Below the pieces are notes generated by a model. It had not been told where the DNA came from. It ran no database searches and worked only from the letters and a program-made list of their open reading frames with translations. From Mermis nigrescens (taxonomy: Eukaryota > Nematoda > Enoplea > Mermithida > Mermithidae): a stretch of 64,000 nucleotides of DNA. A program made the translations under genes and the position numbers. Shown here in pieces: positions 32,822 to 41,842 of the stretch. How positions within the stretch are numbered: the first letter of the stretch is position 1; each line of letters starts with the position of its first letter. The stretch is from the NCBI GenBank assembly GCA_036768485.1, contig JAVLUZ010000273.1:2997015-3061014 (forward strand). Reading direction: 5' to 3'.

Positions 32822-33340
32822 ATGGTGACTATACAAAATATTTTACTGACTACGGCACTGCCCCATACGCTTAACCTCGAAGAAATATACCAGAAATTAC
32901 CAAAGACTGCACAATACAATTATTTGAGATTTCCAGGAATTGTATTCCGACTACCTCAGGCAACATTACTGATTTTGAAATCAGGTAAAATTGTATGTGT
33001 TGGAGCCAAAACAGTGAAAGATGGTGAAAGTGCTATAAAAGCAGCTGTAGATGCATTAAATGCTAGGAGTGATGATTTAAAGGTGAAACCCCATATGTTT
33101 GCAGGTTCGGCAAATTTAGGGTTCCGCATTAATCTTTGCAAATTTTATGAGCTGGTGAAAAGAAAATGCATGTATGAAGTGGAATTGTTTCCTGGTTTAA
33201 TATACAAATTCAGAAATACAACATTTTTGCCGTTCACAAGCGGAAAATTGATCCTTACAGGTGCAAAACAGGAGCATGAGTTGCACAGAGCATATAGAAT
33301 AGTTTTGAAAATGCTTGAGAAATGCAGGTTAGATACATAA
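32822..33340 (+). CDS. TATA-binding protein homologue encoded by the Polinton
   Basis: 172 residues from ATG 32822, intact, no intron. Two direct TBP repeats: the first has IQNILLTT (conserved DNA-contact Asn6), RFPGIVFRL and LKSGKIVCVGAK (53-63); the second has ELFPGLIYKF and FTSGKLILTGAK (138-149). Three of the four phenylalanines that kink TATA DNA in TBP are kept (Phe37, Phe123, Phe138); the fourth is Leu52, and the second-repeat Asn is lost. It is the TBP core only, without the long N-terminal tail of animal TBPs, and strongly diverged, so it is not a host retrocopy. It is convergent with the 33595-33915 gene and divergent from the ATPase. A role as a general initiation factor for the element's own TATA promoters is inference. 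Confidence 0.9.
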   Translation: MVTIQNILLTTALPHTLNLEEIYQKLPKTAQYNYLRFPGIVFRLPQATLLILKSGKIVCVGAKTVKDGESAIKAAVDALNARSDDLKVKPHMFAGSANLGFRINLCKFYELVKRKCMYEVELFPGLIYKFRNTTFLPFTSGKLILTGAKQEHELHRAYRIVLKMLEKCRLDT

Positions 33341-33594
33341 TATTTCAAACTTTACAAAAAATTTCCCAAACTTTACAAAAAATATTCCAAACTTTACAAA
33401 AGATATTCCAAACTTTACAAGAAATATTCCAAACTTTACAAAAAATATTCCAAACTTTACAAAAGTACTATGCTTAAGCATGTAAAATTATTTCCAAATT
33501 TTACAAAAAATTTTCCAAACTTTACAAAAAATATTCCAAACTTTACAAAAAATATTCCAAACTTTACAAAAATTATTCCAAACTTTACAAATTT
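33341..33594. repeat. Tandem 21-bp repeat between convergent Polinton genes
   Basis: Eleven copies of AATATTCCAAACTTTACAAAA with few changes, interrupted once by a spacer with the 12-bp palindrome ATGCTTAAGCAT (33470-33481). It begins right after the TBP stop and ends at the stop of the opposing gene, so it occupies the whole transcription-termination interval. Confidence 0.92.
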
Positions 33595-33915
33595 TTAGAT
33601 CAATACTGATGACATGGATGAAGTTATGTGTTCATCAATGATTTTTGTATGGAGGTTCGCAAAGTAAAGCCTAGCCTCAGGGCTTAAAAATTCCCACAAG
33701 TTAAACAGCAGGCAAAGATTGCCCTTTTTCAGGCGTTTTCTGATAAACTTTGAGAAGCTCAAAATAGCATGATCATCAAATTTGAGCAATGTTTGCCTAT
33801 ACTGGTTGCTCATTTTTAGCCAAAAATAATCACCAATGGCATCATTAGACAAATGTGCATATTGTGATAAATGATGTAGGATATGATTGAAAAAACACTG
33901 ACCAATACACTCCAT
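33595..33915 (-). CDS. Unknown 106-aa Polinton protein
   Basis: Intact small ORF, helical, no recognised domain. Centre reads DYFWLKMSNQYRQ...FDDHAILSFSKFIRKRLKKG. The F-W-x-x-M-S-N segment and overall size recall the 35118-35444 product, so the two may be distant paralogues. The TATA box lies 25 nt before the ATG. I do not recognise the family. Confidence 0.6.
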   Translation of the reverse strand: MECIGQCFFNHILHHLSQYAHLSNDAIGDYFWLKMSNQYRQTLLKFDDHAILSFSKFIRKRLKKGNLCLLFNLWEFLSPEARLYFANLHTKIIDEHITSSMSSVLI

Positions 33916-33939
33916 TTTTGATCTTAAGATTTAACTTAC

Positions 33940-33947
33940 TATTTATA
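33940..33947 (-). promoter_or_regulatory. TATA box (AGCTATAAATAGTA) for the 106-aa gene
   Basis: Overlaps the integrase stop codon (33943-33945): the TAA belongs to both. Confidence 0.72.
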
Positions 33948-34986
33948 GCTTTACAATATCAGAAACCCACGAGTCAAATTTAGGCGGGTAGCCTCTCCAG
34001 CGCACTAGATAATCAGTTTTCTTGCCTTTTTTACGAATTTTTATAATTTTTTCAATCACGAATAAATCATCTGATTTTGCACTAATTTTCTGCAGCTCGG
34101 TTTCATAGAAAACACCCTCTAATTTTTCCCCCTTTTGATCTTCGAGAGTATAAACGGGTGGTGTGCGAGCAAATCTCTCTTTAACAATAAAATACTCTTC
34201 GGTCCAGTTGGGCCAGAACCCTTTTTCGAATGTGCGTTTCACTTTACTTATACGAACTTTATCACCAATATCAAATTTAAAGACAACGTTCGGTTTATCA
34301 ATCCTGAATGCCTTGTTCAAAATTTCCCTTTCGTTTTTATAGGTTACGTTAGCAGGGGATGTACCAATGGTTCTGTGAAAAGAATTATTATAGTTTTTAA
34401 GCAAATCGGGCAAAACGTATTCTTTTTAGTGAAATATTGCCACATGCATTCTTAAAGCGTACGATTAAACCGCTCAACAATACTAGCTTTCATTTCACTT
34501 TTGGTCGTGAAAAAAGTCAATAAATTGAGATTTCAAAAACTGCTAAAATTCCTTGTTTGTAAACTCATTTCCCTGATCCGTTTGCAGTTTATATGATTTA
34601 CGGCCCGACGATTTGAAAATTTTCTGAAAAGATGCGATAATTTCTTTACCAGTTTTTGATTTAAGTGGCACTGACCATGCATTCTTTGAGAAAATATCAA
34701 TACAATTGAGTAGGTACTTAAAATTATGATTGTGGTCGGCTAACGATTGTAGATCAACCAAATCCGCTTGCCACTGCTCATCAACCCCACTAACTATTAC
34801 CATGTTACGTGAATAATGTTTCTTTGCAGGTCTGTGTAGTGTATATGTGGGTTGCTTTTCCAGCCATGCTTTAACCTTTTCAAATTTTGCTGCTGGACGT
34901 AACTTTTTCACTCGAGAAAAAAATTGATTTGCCCCCATATACCCAGTTTGAGGGTCATAATATAATTTTGTCAACAATTTATCCAT
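33943..34986 (-). pseudogene. Polinton rve integrase with C-terminal chromodomain, broken
   Basis: Retrovirus-type DDE integrase that inserts the element. The first open part (34986-34546, 147 codons) has the N-terminal region, then WQADLVDLQ with catalytic Asp75 and LQTDQGNEF with the second Asp137. An in-frame TAG at 34543-34545 closes it. Between there and 34413 the remaining core, including the region of the third catalytic Glu, can be followed only by changing frame at least twice past further stops. From 34413 the frame is open again (YNNSFHRTIG..., an SH3-like part, and a chromodomain tail YLVRWRGYPPKFDSWV) to the stop at 33943. One intact protein cannot be made. TATA-like CATAAATA at 35011-35018. 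Confidence 0.9.
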
Positions 34987-35010
34987 TTTTACATTTATTT
35001 TATTTTTTAA

Positions 35011-35018
35011 TATTTATG
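35011..35018 (-). promoter_or_regulatory. Variant TATA (GCATAAATATT) for integrase
   Basis: 25 nt before ATG 34986. First base of the box changed (CATAAATA); weakest member of the promoter set. Confidence 0.45.
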
Positions 35019-35117
35019 CTCTTATTGGCCAATCAAACGGATTGTTTCCGGCTCCCACCACGTGGAGGTTAAGAGCAACAGGAGCCTGCGTTTTTCGAGA
35101 ACGCACATTTTATTACT

Positions 35118-35444
35118 TCACAACAAACGATTTACTTGTTGCAAAATACAGTTATCATACATGTTTTCCCACATGTTCTTTCCATTTTGATCAAAAGCCG
35201 CATATAAGCCACACAAAGAATCAATATCTTTTTCTAAAATGGCTGCTTTTAATTTTAATGCAAAAATCCAAAATGCTTCGCGTTTATCAATTTTGCGCTG
35301 TTCCTCCTTGAATGCATTGCTCATGTAACCCCAGAAACAGGAGCCTATACTCTGGACATTTCTGACGTTCAAGTAGCGATTGTTAGCTTTTTCAACCAGC
35401 TTTCGGACAAACTGGTGGTACGCTAGTTCACCGGGTGAAGACAT
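35118..35444 (-). CDS. Unknown 108-aa Polinton protein
   Basis: Intact. Helical, with MSSPGELAYHQFVRKLVEKA and SCFWGYMSNAFKEEQRKID, then an acidic C-terminus. No known motif. Possible distant paralogue of the 33595-33915 product (shared F-W-x-x-M-S-N). The TATA box is at 35490-35497, 45 nt before the ATG. Confidence 0.6.
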   Translation of the reverse strand: MSSPGELAYHQFVRKLVEKANNRYLNVRNVQSIGSCFWGYMSNAFKEEQRKIDKREAFWIFALKLKAAILEKDIDSLCGLYAAFDQNGKNMWENMYDNCILQQVNRLL

Positions 35445-35489
35445 GCTTTCTTTTAATAAGCTGCGTATAATATACCTAACGCGTACCCT

Positions 35490-35497
35490 TATTTATA
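35490..35497 (-). promoter_or_regulatory. TATA box (AGTCTATAAATAAGG) for the 108-aa gene
   Basis: Starts 4 nt after the stop codon of the preceding gene (35501-35503). Confidence 0.76.
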
Positions 35498-35500
35498 GAC

Positions 35501-35830
35501 TTAGTAAGCTGTTTTGGCCTTTTCCTCCTCAGCCTGCTGATCAGAATAGCGCATTAGCACTCGTTTGACCGCTTCTTGCATGGCTCTATTAAACTCGCTG
35601 CACCTAGGGCACATTTGGATATTAAAATAGCACCTGCCAGAATTTGTTTCAAAAATATCCCTTTCAAAACTATTTTTCTGACAATAATAACAAAGCTGGA
35701 TCATTAAGGCATACATGGGCCGATCCAGGTTTCTGCCACATAGCTCTATGACCGGTTTGATTGACCTGCCATAGGGCTTTTTCTCCTCATCCACAAAAAG
35801 ACGCTTTTTAAGTTCTCTTATTTCTTCCAT
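35501..35830 (-). CDS. Zinc-ribbon-like 109-aa Polinton protein
   Basis: Intact. The N-terminal half is basic (MEEIRELKKRLFVDEEKKPY). Two Cys pairs, C47-Y-Y-C50 and C74-P-R-C77, 23 residues apart, make a four-cysteine zinc ribbon, with extra Cys31 and Cys67. The C-terminus is helical (FNRAMQEAVKRVLMRYSDQQ). Zinc ribbons of this size occur in transcription factors and in many viral proteins; I cannot tell which. It is divergent from the polB gene, with TATA boxes for each in the 112 bp between them. Confidence 0.62.
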   Translation of the reverse strand: MEEIRELKKRLFVDEEKKPYGRSIKPVIELCGRNLDRPMYALMIQLCYYCQKNSFERDIFETNSGRCYFNIQMCPRCSEFNRAMQEAVKRVLMRYSDQQAEEEKAKTAY

Positions 35831-35872
35831 TTTAGTGCTAAGAAGATTAGTTAAACAGTAGATAATTATTAG

Positions 35873-35880
35873 TATTTATA
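35873..35880 (-). promoter_or_regulatory. TATA box (AATCTATAAATACTAA) for the zinc-ribbon gene
   Basis: 42 nt before ATG 35830; back-to-back with the plus-strand box at 35898. Confidence 0.76.
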
Positions 35881-35897
35881 GATTCTCATTGTATGTC

Positions 35898-35905
35898 TAT
35901 AAATA
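35898..35905 (+). promoter_or_regulatory. TATA box (TGTCTATAAATATGG) for polB
   Basis: 37 nt before ATG 35943. It excludes the longer TTG-initiated reading from 35889, which would include the box itself. Confidence 0.74.
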
Positions 35906-35942
35906 TGGGCTAGTATTACTCCATAAAGTTCTTGCATTAGAA

Positions 35943-36717
35943 ATGGATCTGAATAAATACTTTGAAGTACATGAGTTCCCAGAGATTTTTGTTCATAGGT
36001 TTAAGACAACCGCAAGAGCATTTTTGCTGCAGTTCAAGAAATGCCCTAATCTGTTTGAGGTCTTTGAGCAGATTTTTGAGGTAGCTATTAAGCAGATGTT
36101 GCATGACTGTCCTCCTGACTCTTTGGTAGGTATTGAAATTAGACAACCGTGCCTTCATGCACCTGTATTAGTTCCATTTACTCAACGTGAGTATATAAAT
36201 GCTGACAAGGTTTTGAGCATTATAGAAAATGTAGCCCAGTCTAAGAACGAGTTTTGCTTAAGCGAGGACATAGCTTTCAAAATAGTTATTGTTGATAAAA
36301 AAAACAACAAACCGGAACTGGCCTTGAACCTGATGTGAGGGAGTTTTGTAAAAATGGAGGTGGATATATGGAAATCACCCCAAATGATAATTTATCCCTA
36401 CCTCGAGCTGTTGTAACAGGAATAGCAAAGCTAGAAAAGTGCCCAAAATGGGATTCTATTAGGAAAGGAGATAAGAGCCGATGTACTCTGCAAAAATGGT
36501 TAGCATTAGAACTGATGCAAAAAGCTAATCTTAGCATTAATGAAGATAAATATGGGCTTGAAGCTGTAGAGAAAATTCAAAAATGCTTTGGTGCCAGAGT
36601 ATCAAATAAAACTATATCATGGCAATATTTTGTTTTTTGAAGGACCTAAAGCTGACAATGTGATTCACTTGCACACTGCTAATAATCTTTATAACCTGAT
36701 AACAAAAATGCCCTGAT
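35943..36717 (+). pseudogene. Polinton protein-primed DNA polymerase B, N-terminal remnant
   Basis: From ATG 35943 the first frame carries LVGIEIRQPCLHAPVLVPFT and a helical block, typical of the N-terminal region of Polinton PolB proteins. A frame break at the A8 run (36297-36306) is followed by NDNLSLPRAVVTGIAKLEKC, KWDSIRKGDKSRCTLQKWLA, then a second break at the T6 run near 36632 and EGPKADNVIHLH...ITKMP with a TGA at about 36715. All are landmarks of the region before the exonuclease domain. The exonuclease and polymerase motifs are absent: 110 bp later the right terminal repeat begins. So polB has two frameshifts and a large 3' deletion. This element cannot replicate itself. Confidence 0.82.
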
Positions 36718-36826
36718 CCTAGCTAATCTGTGGCAACATTTTAGCGAGCAAGCAGAAAGAATATTATGCATCACGAACGATCAATCAATGAGTGTTTGAC
36801 GTAGATCGGCGAAAATCATACAATGT

Positions 36827-37482
36827 ACCCCTGCCTAAGCGCATGCACACAATCTTTCTTGGTAGCAGTGTAAACAAATATTGATATACTGTAGGTTGCG
36901 CGCTAAAATTTTGTACATAACACAGCTGACATTTATTTATCTTACCCTTAAAGTTTGAGCTAAATCCGCCCTATAGTTCTTGAGATATAGTGCTATATGA
37001 GAAGGTGTAAAGTAAATTGGTATACTGTAGGTTGCGCGCTAAAATTCTTTGCGCAGCATGCCTCGCCTATATACATCATATACTGAAAATTTGAACATAA
37101 TCCGGCCATTGGTTCTTGATGTATGCAAAAGTGTAAACTAATGCTGGTATGCTGTAAGTTGCTTCATCAAAATTTTTGTGATAGTTTGCTAATAAGGTGT
37201 TCATCCTACCCCTAAAATTTCAGCCCAATCCGACCACTGGTTCTTGAGTTATAGTTATTTCAAGTTTTTCTCCTAGGGAAATTTCCCCCAATGAAATTTC
37301 CCCCTCCCCTGGCCCTGGGCTGGCGCGCGCCCCTCCCCGGACAGGTCCCTATGCCATAGCACAGACTATGCTAAAGCATTGCTCCCTGGGAAAAGCCAGG
37401 GAGCAGATTTTTACGTCCTCGCCTATGCTATAACATAGGCTATGTTATAACATTGCACCCTAGGGAGACAGGGCTTACTACT
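36827..37482 (-). repeat. Polinton terminal inverted repeat, right (656 bp)
   Basis: Inverted match of 27163-27845. The inner boundary is ACCCCTGCCTAAGCG at 36827; the outer end is CAGGGCTTACTACT. Differences from the left copy are scattered single bases plus the missing GC-block duplication. Confidence 0.93.
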
Positions 37483-37488
37483 TATGTC
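37483..37488. repeat. Polinton target-site duplication, right
   Basis: TATGTC, identical to 27157-27162. Confidence 0.95.
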
Positions 37489-38454
37489 AAACCAATTCTA
37501 AACGACCAACTATTATTAACTCTTAGCAGCTTACAAAATTTCCTCTAACCAACGCTGAGAACGTCTAGGTTCCTGAAAAATAAAATTCGGCATTTCTAGG
37601 AGTCCATATTCTATCCTCAAGAGAGTTTCGCGTAACAAGAAAATTTAGGCGTCCAGTACATTTCAGCAGGTATGCGTACCTATACTTTGCGAGCTTCATT
37701 GTAAAGTATTCTACATTTGTTACGGAATAGCGCCTTTTTTACTAATTTTCAGTTTTAGAACTTTAGCAAATATTATGTCGAGTCTCAGTTTGTGGCAATT
37801 TTAACGCTCTTTCCAGATATTTTATTTATTTCTTCGAAATGATTTTGTGGAAAGTTATGCTAAAAAATGTCATAGTAAATAAGCATGTATGAGGTGGACG
37901 TTGCATGAAATAAATAGAAATAGATTCGTTATGAGTAACACAATCTGAGGACCGCAGAAAACGGAAAAATGACTGACCACCACGTTTATAACAATCACTG
38001 ATCAGACTGCTATTCGATTTCTGAATGTTTCCGTGATAATTCTAAAAATATGTCAATTTTTTAAGATGTATCGCTTTGCATGGGCGTACGTAAAGGGGGC
38101 GGGGGGCGACCGCCTTCCCCCAGCCCAAAAATAATTTTGGAAAGGTAGGATAATGCATGGAAAATTGGCATCTTTTTATCGAAAAATTTCAAAATTTCCA
38201 GCGCTTCGCGCAGCAGGATCGTTATTTTCCATGTTTGGCTGAAGCGTGGCCAAGAAAGTCATTTTTCATAGTCTGAGAAAATAATTTTTGTACGAAGTTT
38301 GAATTTAATGAGCTTAATGGATAGAGCATGTTCGGAAACGTAAGAGAATGCACTTTATTTTGTGTACCGCCGAATATATCCCAAAAAATAGGGTCATCAA
38401 CTTTCGGACCGCCCTCCCTCGAAAAATCCTGCGTACACCCGTTGCTTTGTATAC
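37489..38454. other. No gene; Polinton right flank
   Basis: AT-rich single-copy-looking sequence to about 38080, then repeat matter with a GC-rich GGGGGCGGGGGGCGACCG stretch and a GCGCTTCGCGC hairpin at 38201. Confidence 0.5.
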
Positions 38455-38680
38455 ATAGGTGGGCAGCACCAAAAGTCTGGGGGTGCAAGATTTTCGAAAT
38501 GTCAAAAAATGATCTTAAAAATAGTGGCATGGCGAAGAAACACCATTTTTCAACGTTTCTCATCGAGCAAAAAATCGCTAGAAAAACAAAAAAATTTTAA
38601 AATTGAATTCTTGGGGGGGATATTCGACCTTCTGGAAGGGGTGCATACCCCCCACACCCACGTGTGTTTGTATAACGCCT
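38455..38680 (+). repeat. Dispersed repeat, family D copy 2
   Basis: Matches 880-1125 in the same orientation. Overlapping ORFs in both directions are shadows. Confidence 0.7.
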
Positions 38681-38781
38681 ATAAACATCAATGATGTGGA
38701 TGGGGCTGAAATTATGGAATAAGGAGATAGGGATTTTTGAAATAATAAATACATAAACAAATCTGAAATAAGGCTATGTGC

Positions 38782-39535
38782 CAGCATTTTTTAGCACGAC
38801 CCTCATTAGCACCATGCTAATGAAATTTTTCCCATTAGCACGGGATAAATTACATTAGCACACCAGTTTTTCACCTGTATAATACCTACATATAGTGTCA
38901 GTGATGCATGTACTCTTCCTTTTAATTCAACTGTTTAAGAATGCCATGATATTCTGCAGATCATTGTTTTTTCTTGATCTTGTGTCCTTTCTTTAAATAA
39001 ATCAAGAAATTCACGCTACATCACAATTATTAGCTTCCTAATGCCCAATAAACTTAGAAACTGACACCTTTGTACCTATCACAACATCGAAAATGATAAT
39101 GCGGTTGCCATATACTAATTTGACATAAAAACAGACGTCACTACGCTTATGAATTTATGAATTGAATGATAAATGAACATAAAGAAGCCGATTTTGTCTT
39201 TAAACAACATAAAACAGTGCAAAGTTGTCGCGAAGTAATTATTATGTGCTAGAAATCGCTAGGCAAGATGAATATTAAATCTTTTAGGTTGTACGTAGAT
39301 TGATGGTGGGTTGTTTAAATCGCGCGCTTGGGGCTAAATAAATAGTAAGCATGACACTCGGCGCGAAGCGCCGAAAATTTTTTGGAGATTTTTGCTAAAA
39401 AAATACGTTAAAAAGCATTAAAATTACTACAATTTTTCCAAAAAACGTCTACGTATCCGTTAGCACGTCGTGCTAACAGCCAAAATTTTCATTAGCACGG
39501 TGCAGCTTTCATTAGCGTGGTGCTAAAAAACCGTG
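38782..39535. mobile_element. hAT-like MITE with TTAGCACG arrays, 754 bp
   Basis: The ends are CAGCATTTTTTAGCAC and GTGCTAAAAAACCGTG; flanks CTATGTGC and ATATGTGC differ at one base of eight. Both subterminal regions carry several TTAGCACG/CATTAGCAC motifs in opposite orientations, likely transposase sites. A CGGCGCGAAGCGCCG hairpin lies at 39359-39373. Confidence 0.82.
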
Positions 39536-40059
39536 ATATGTGCAGATAGTTTTGAAGTTTTAAAAATACATGTAAAATGAGTACATACAACGAAAAAATC
39601 TCAAGCAAATTAATCAGCTAGGACGCCGTCTCAATTCACGTTAGCTACGGCAAGAGTTATACCTAACACATACTGTAACTAGGTTAAAATATACATGCAT
39701 AGGTACGACCACAAAATTTAATACTTACCCTATGTGTGTGTACAACATGTACGTACTTGAGGGGATTCTCTACACTAAGTCGGTTGATCTCTCCTTCTCT
39801 CAAAGTAAGAAACTTTTTGAACAACCCCCTTCACCGACTTTTGGCGAAAACTCTTCAAAATAGAAAAAATTTGCACATCATGTATTCTGGCAACAGAACG
39901 AGAATGCACCAGAGGACTTCAATTTGGATAGCAAAGCAATTTTCTTCACGTAAAATAAACCTACAAATGTAAGCATCTGCTTAGCCGACTAATATCATTT
40001 GTTGCCATGACTACTGTTTGCGCCTACAATGCCAGAAGAAACAAAGACTCATTCTATAG

Positions 40060-41842
40060 CAGAGGCGTAGCCAGGATTTTGGTTCGGGGGGGGGGGCATA
40101 AACAAAAAGTTTTCAAGACTACTTTTGCATTGAATGCCAGTAACGTTATGCATAGTAAAACTGAGTTTTTCGACCTTTAGTAGTGTAGCTCAGTGTTTTT
40201 TGTACAAAGTCCGTTTGAACATGTACAAAGATGGTCCCCAAAAGTCTTTGTACATTTTGAAGACACAAATTTTCGAGTACTATAATCTGGTACGGTAGCG
40301 ATATTAGTGTGGTAAAAACAGTTGTTCGACTTTTGGTAGTGTATTTTAGCTAATTTCTGGGTCTCTAAGGGCAAAAATCATGAATAATCGTCTTAAAAGG
40401 GCGCGAAGCACCGAAAAATTTGACATTTTTCCTTTTGAAATGCAATTTCTGCCAGTATAAAGATATATAGAACACACAATTACTCCCGAAAATTTTTACG
40501 AATTTTAGACCTTTTTTGCAATTTTTGTCTTCCCAAAAGTCTTTGTACATGTACAAAGACGGTCCCGAAAAGTCGTTGTACATCGGGAAAAATCTTTGCC
40601 GAATATAAAAAAACACTGATAAAAATACAAAAAGTGTAAAGCGGCTCTAAGTGCCAAAAATTTTTGGAATTTCTACCGGTTTCATGTAGAATTTACGGCC
40701 TTTCTATTGACAAACATTTCGGAAATTAAACAAAAAAAGTGCGAATTACTTACTTTGTCTGAAGATATTTTGAGTGATTCAGGCTTTTAAGCGCAATGCT
40801 GGAGCTCTACAAAAAGCAAGAACAGTAACTGGCGGCGCTATGCGCCGGAAAATTTTGACGTCTTTGCACTTTAAACTCAATTTATATCGCTTGAATCATA
40901 CAAAAGACAAATTAATGCCGGCGCGAAACGGCCAAAATTTTTAGAAATTTCTAACTCTTTTACCTGGCTTGTCTCTCCCTAAAATCTCGTAACACATGTA
41001 CAACGAGATTTAACAGTTGCGGGGGTCTAGGATGGCGTGCTCAAGCGTTCCCAGCGGGGTCTGGGGCAGAGTCCCGGAAAATTTTGTAAAAAAAGCATTT
41101 TAATGTTAAATAGTAAGGTTAAAATTTTCACAAAATCCAAATCTCGGTTCTGAATCAAGCAAGCCCAAAAACACTTAAAATTGATTAAGTAAATTAAGTT
41201 CAAATAGTGCATTGGACAAAATTTCTGAGCTGAAATGCGTTTTTTGACCTCTGAGTGCAGCAACGGGTTGCTGACTCGCTGCCAATAAGATATAAAAAAA
41301 TGTATCAATGAAAATTTTGCTCTTACCGTTTTCAGGCCCATTTGTGGCCTTCTTATTTACAGGATGCAGTTCAGAAAACAGGAAATGCGCAAAAACGTAA
41401 GAAAATTTGGCCAATCCTTCCATTTAAAATAGGATATTATGTGTCCTTGTAAACAAAGACAAACAAAGCAAGGAATAGACAAACTGGTACACAAAAGACA
41501 AACAAAGCAGAGAATAGACAAACTGGTACACAATCATTTTCGCACTTTTACTATTAGGCTCAACAAGCATGCGCAATTTCAATCAACGAACAAATAGTGC
41601 ATCAAATTACTAAAGTGATGTGAAGTGCTGGATTATTTTAGCTGATTCAAGCTTTTTAATTCATTATCTATATAACAAATAATAATGACTCGGCGCGAAA
41701 CGCCGGAAAATTTTGACGTTTTTGCCTTTTTGAACTCAATTTTATGGACACACGTTATTGCAAGAGACAAATCAACAATATTTCTGAACAAATTTCGAGG
41801 GAGAGCATGTGCCCCCAATGCCCCTCCCTGGCTACGCCTATG
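40060..41842. mobile_element. hAT-like element, CAGAGGCGTAGCCAGG ends, 1783 bp
   Basis: The ends are CAGAGGCGTAGCCAGG and CCTGGCTACGCCTATG, with a perfect 8-bp duplication TTCTATAG (40052-40059, 41843-41850). It contains a nested CAGTGTTT-family element (40191-40618), several hairpin units (e.g. CGGCGCGAAACGCCGG at 41691) and a tandem duplication of about 42 bp at 41450-41535. No transposase. An end fragment of the same family (GCGTAGCCAGG) is at 11278. Confidence 0.9.
40191..40618. mobile_element. CAGTGTTTTTTGTA-family MITE nested in the 40060 element
   Basis: The ends are CAGTGTTTTTTGTAC and AAAAAAACACTG. The left flank is itself an internal piece of this family, which obscures any target duplication. 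Confidence 0.7.

Larger units (their letters stand above)
27163..37482. mobile_element. Maverick/Polinton virus-like element, 10,320 bp
   Basis: Begins AGTAGTAAGCCCTGTCTCC and ends with its inverse, so the termini are AG...CT as in Polintons. It is flanked by a perfect 6-bp duplication TATGTC (27157-27162 and 37483-37488), the size expected for Polinton integrase. It carries integrase, polB (partial), packaging ATPase, adenain-type protease, major and minor capsid protein genes, several small genes and a TBP homologue. At about 10 kb it is short for the family because most of polB is deleted. Integrase and polB are broken while the capsid module is open, so this copy could move or replicate only with help in trans. 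The clean ends and near-perfect inverted repeats suggest a fairly recent insertion. Confidence 0.96.

Noticed and set aside
32822..33340. Processed pseudogene of host TBP
   Set aside because: Too diverged, lacks an N-terminal tail and poly(A), has an element-type promoter and sits compactly among virion genes.
33341..33594. CRISPR-like array
   Set aside because: Units are contiguous 21-mers without unique spacers, in a eukaryotic element.
35889..35942. Upstream extension of the polB ORF
   Set aside because: It would start at TTG and translate through the TATA box; ATG 35943 fits promoter spacing.
27163..37482. Bacterial prophage or operon interpretation
   Set aside because: Protein families, TATA promoters, 6-bp duplication and flanking animal genes all indicate a Polinton in an animal genome.
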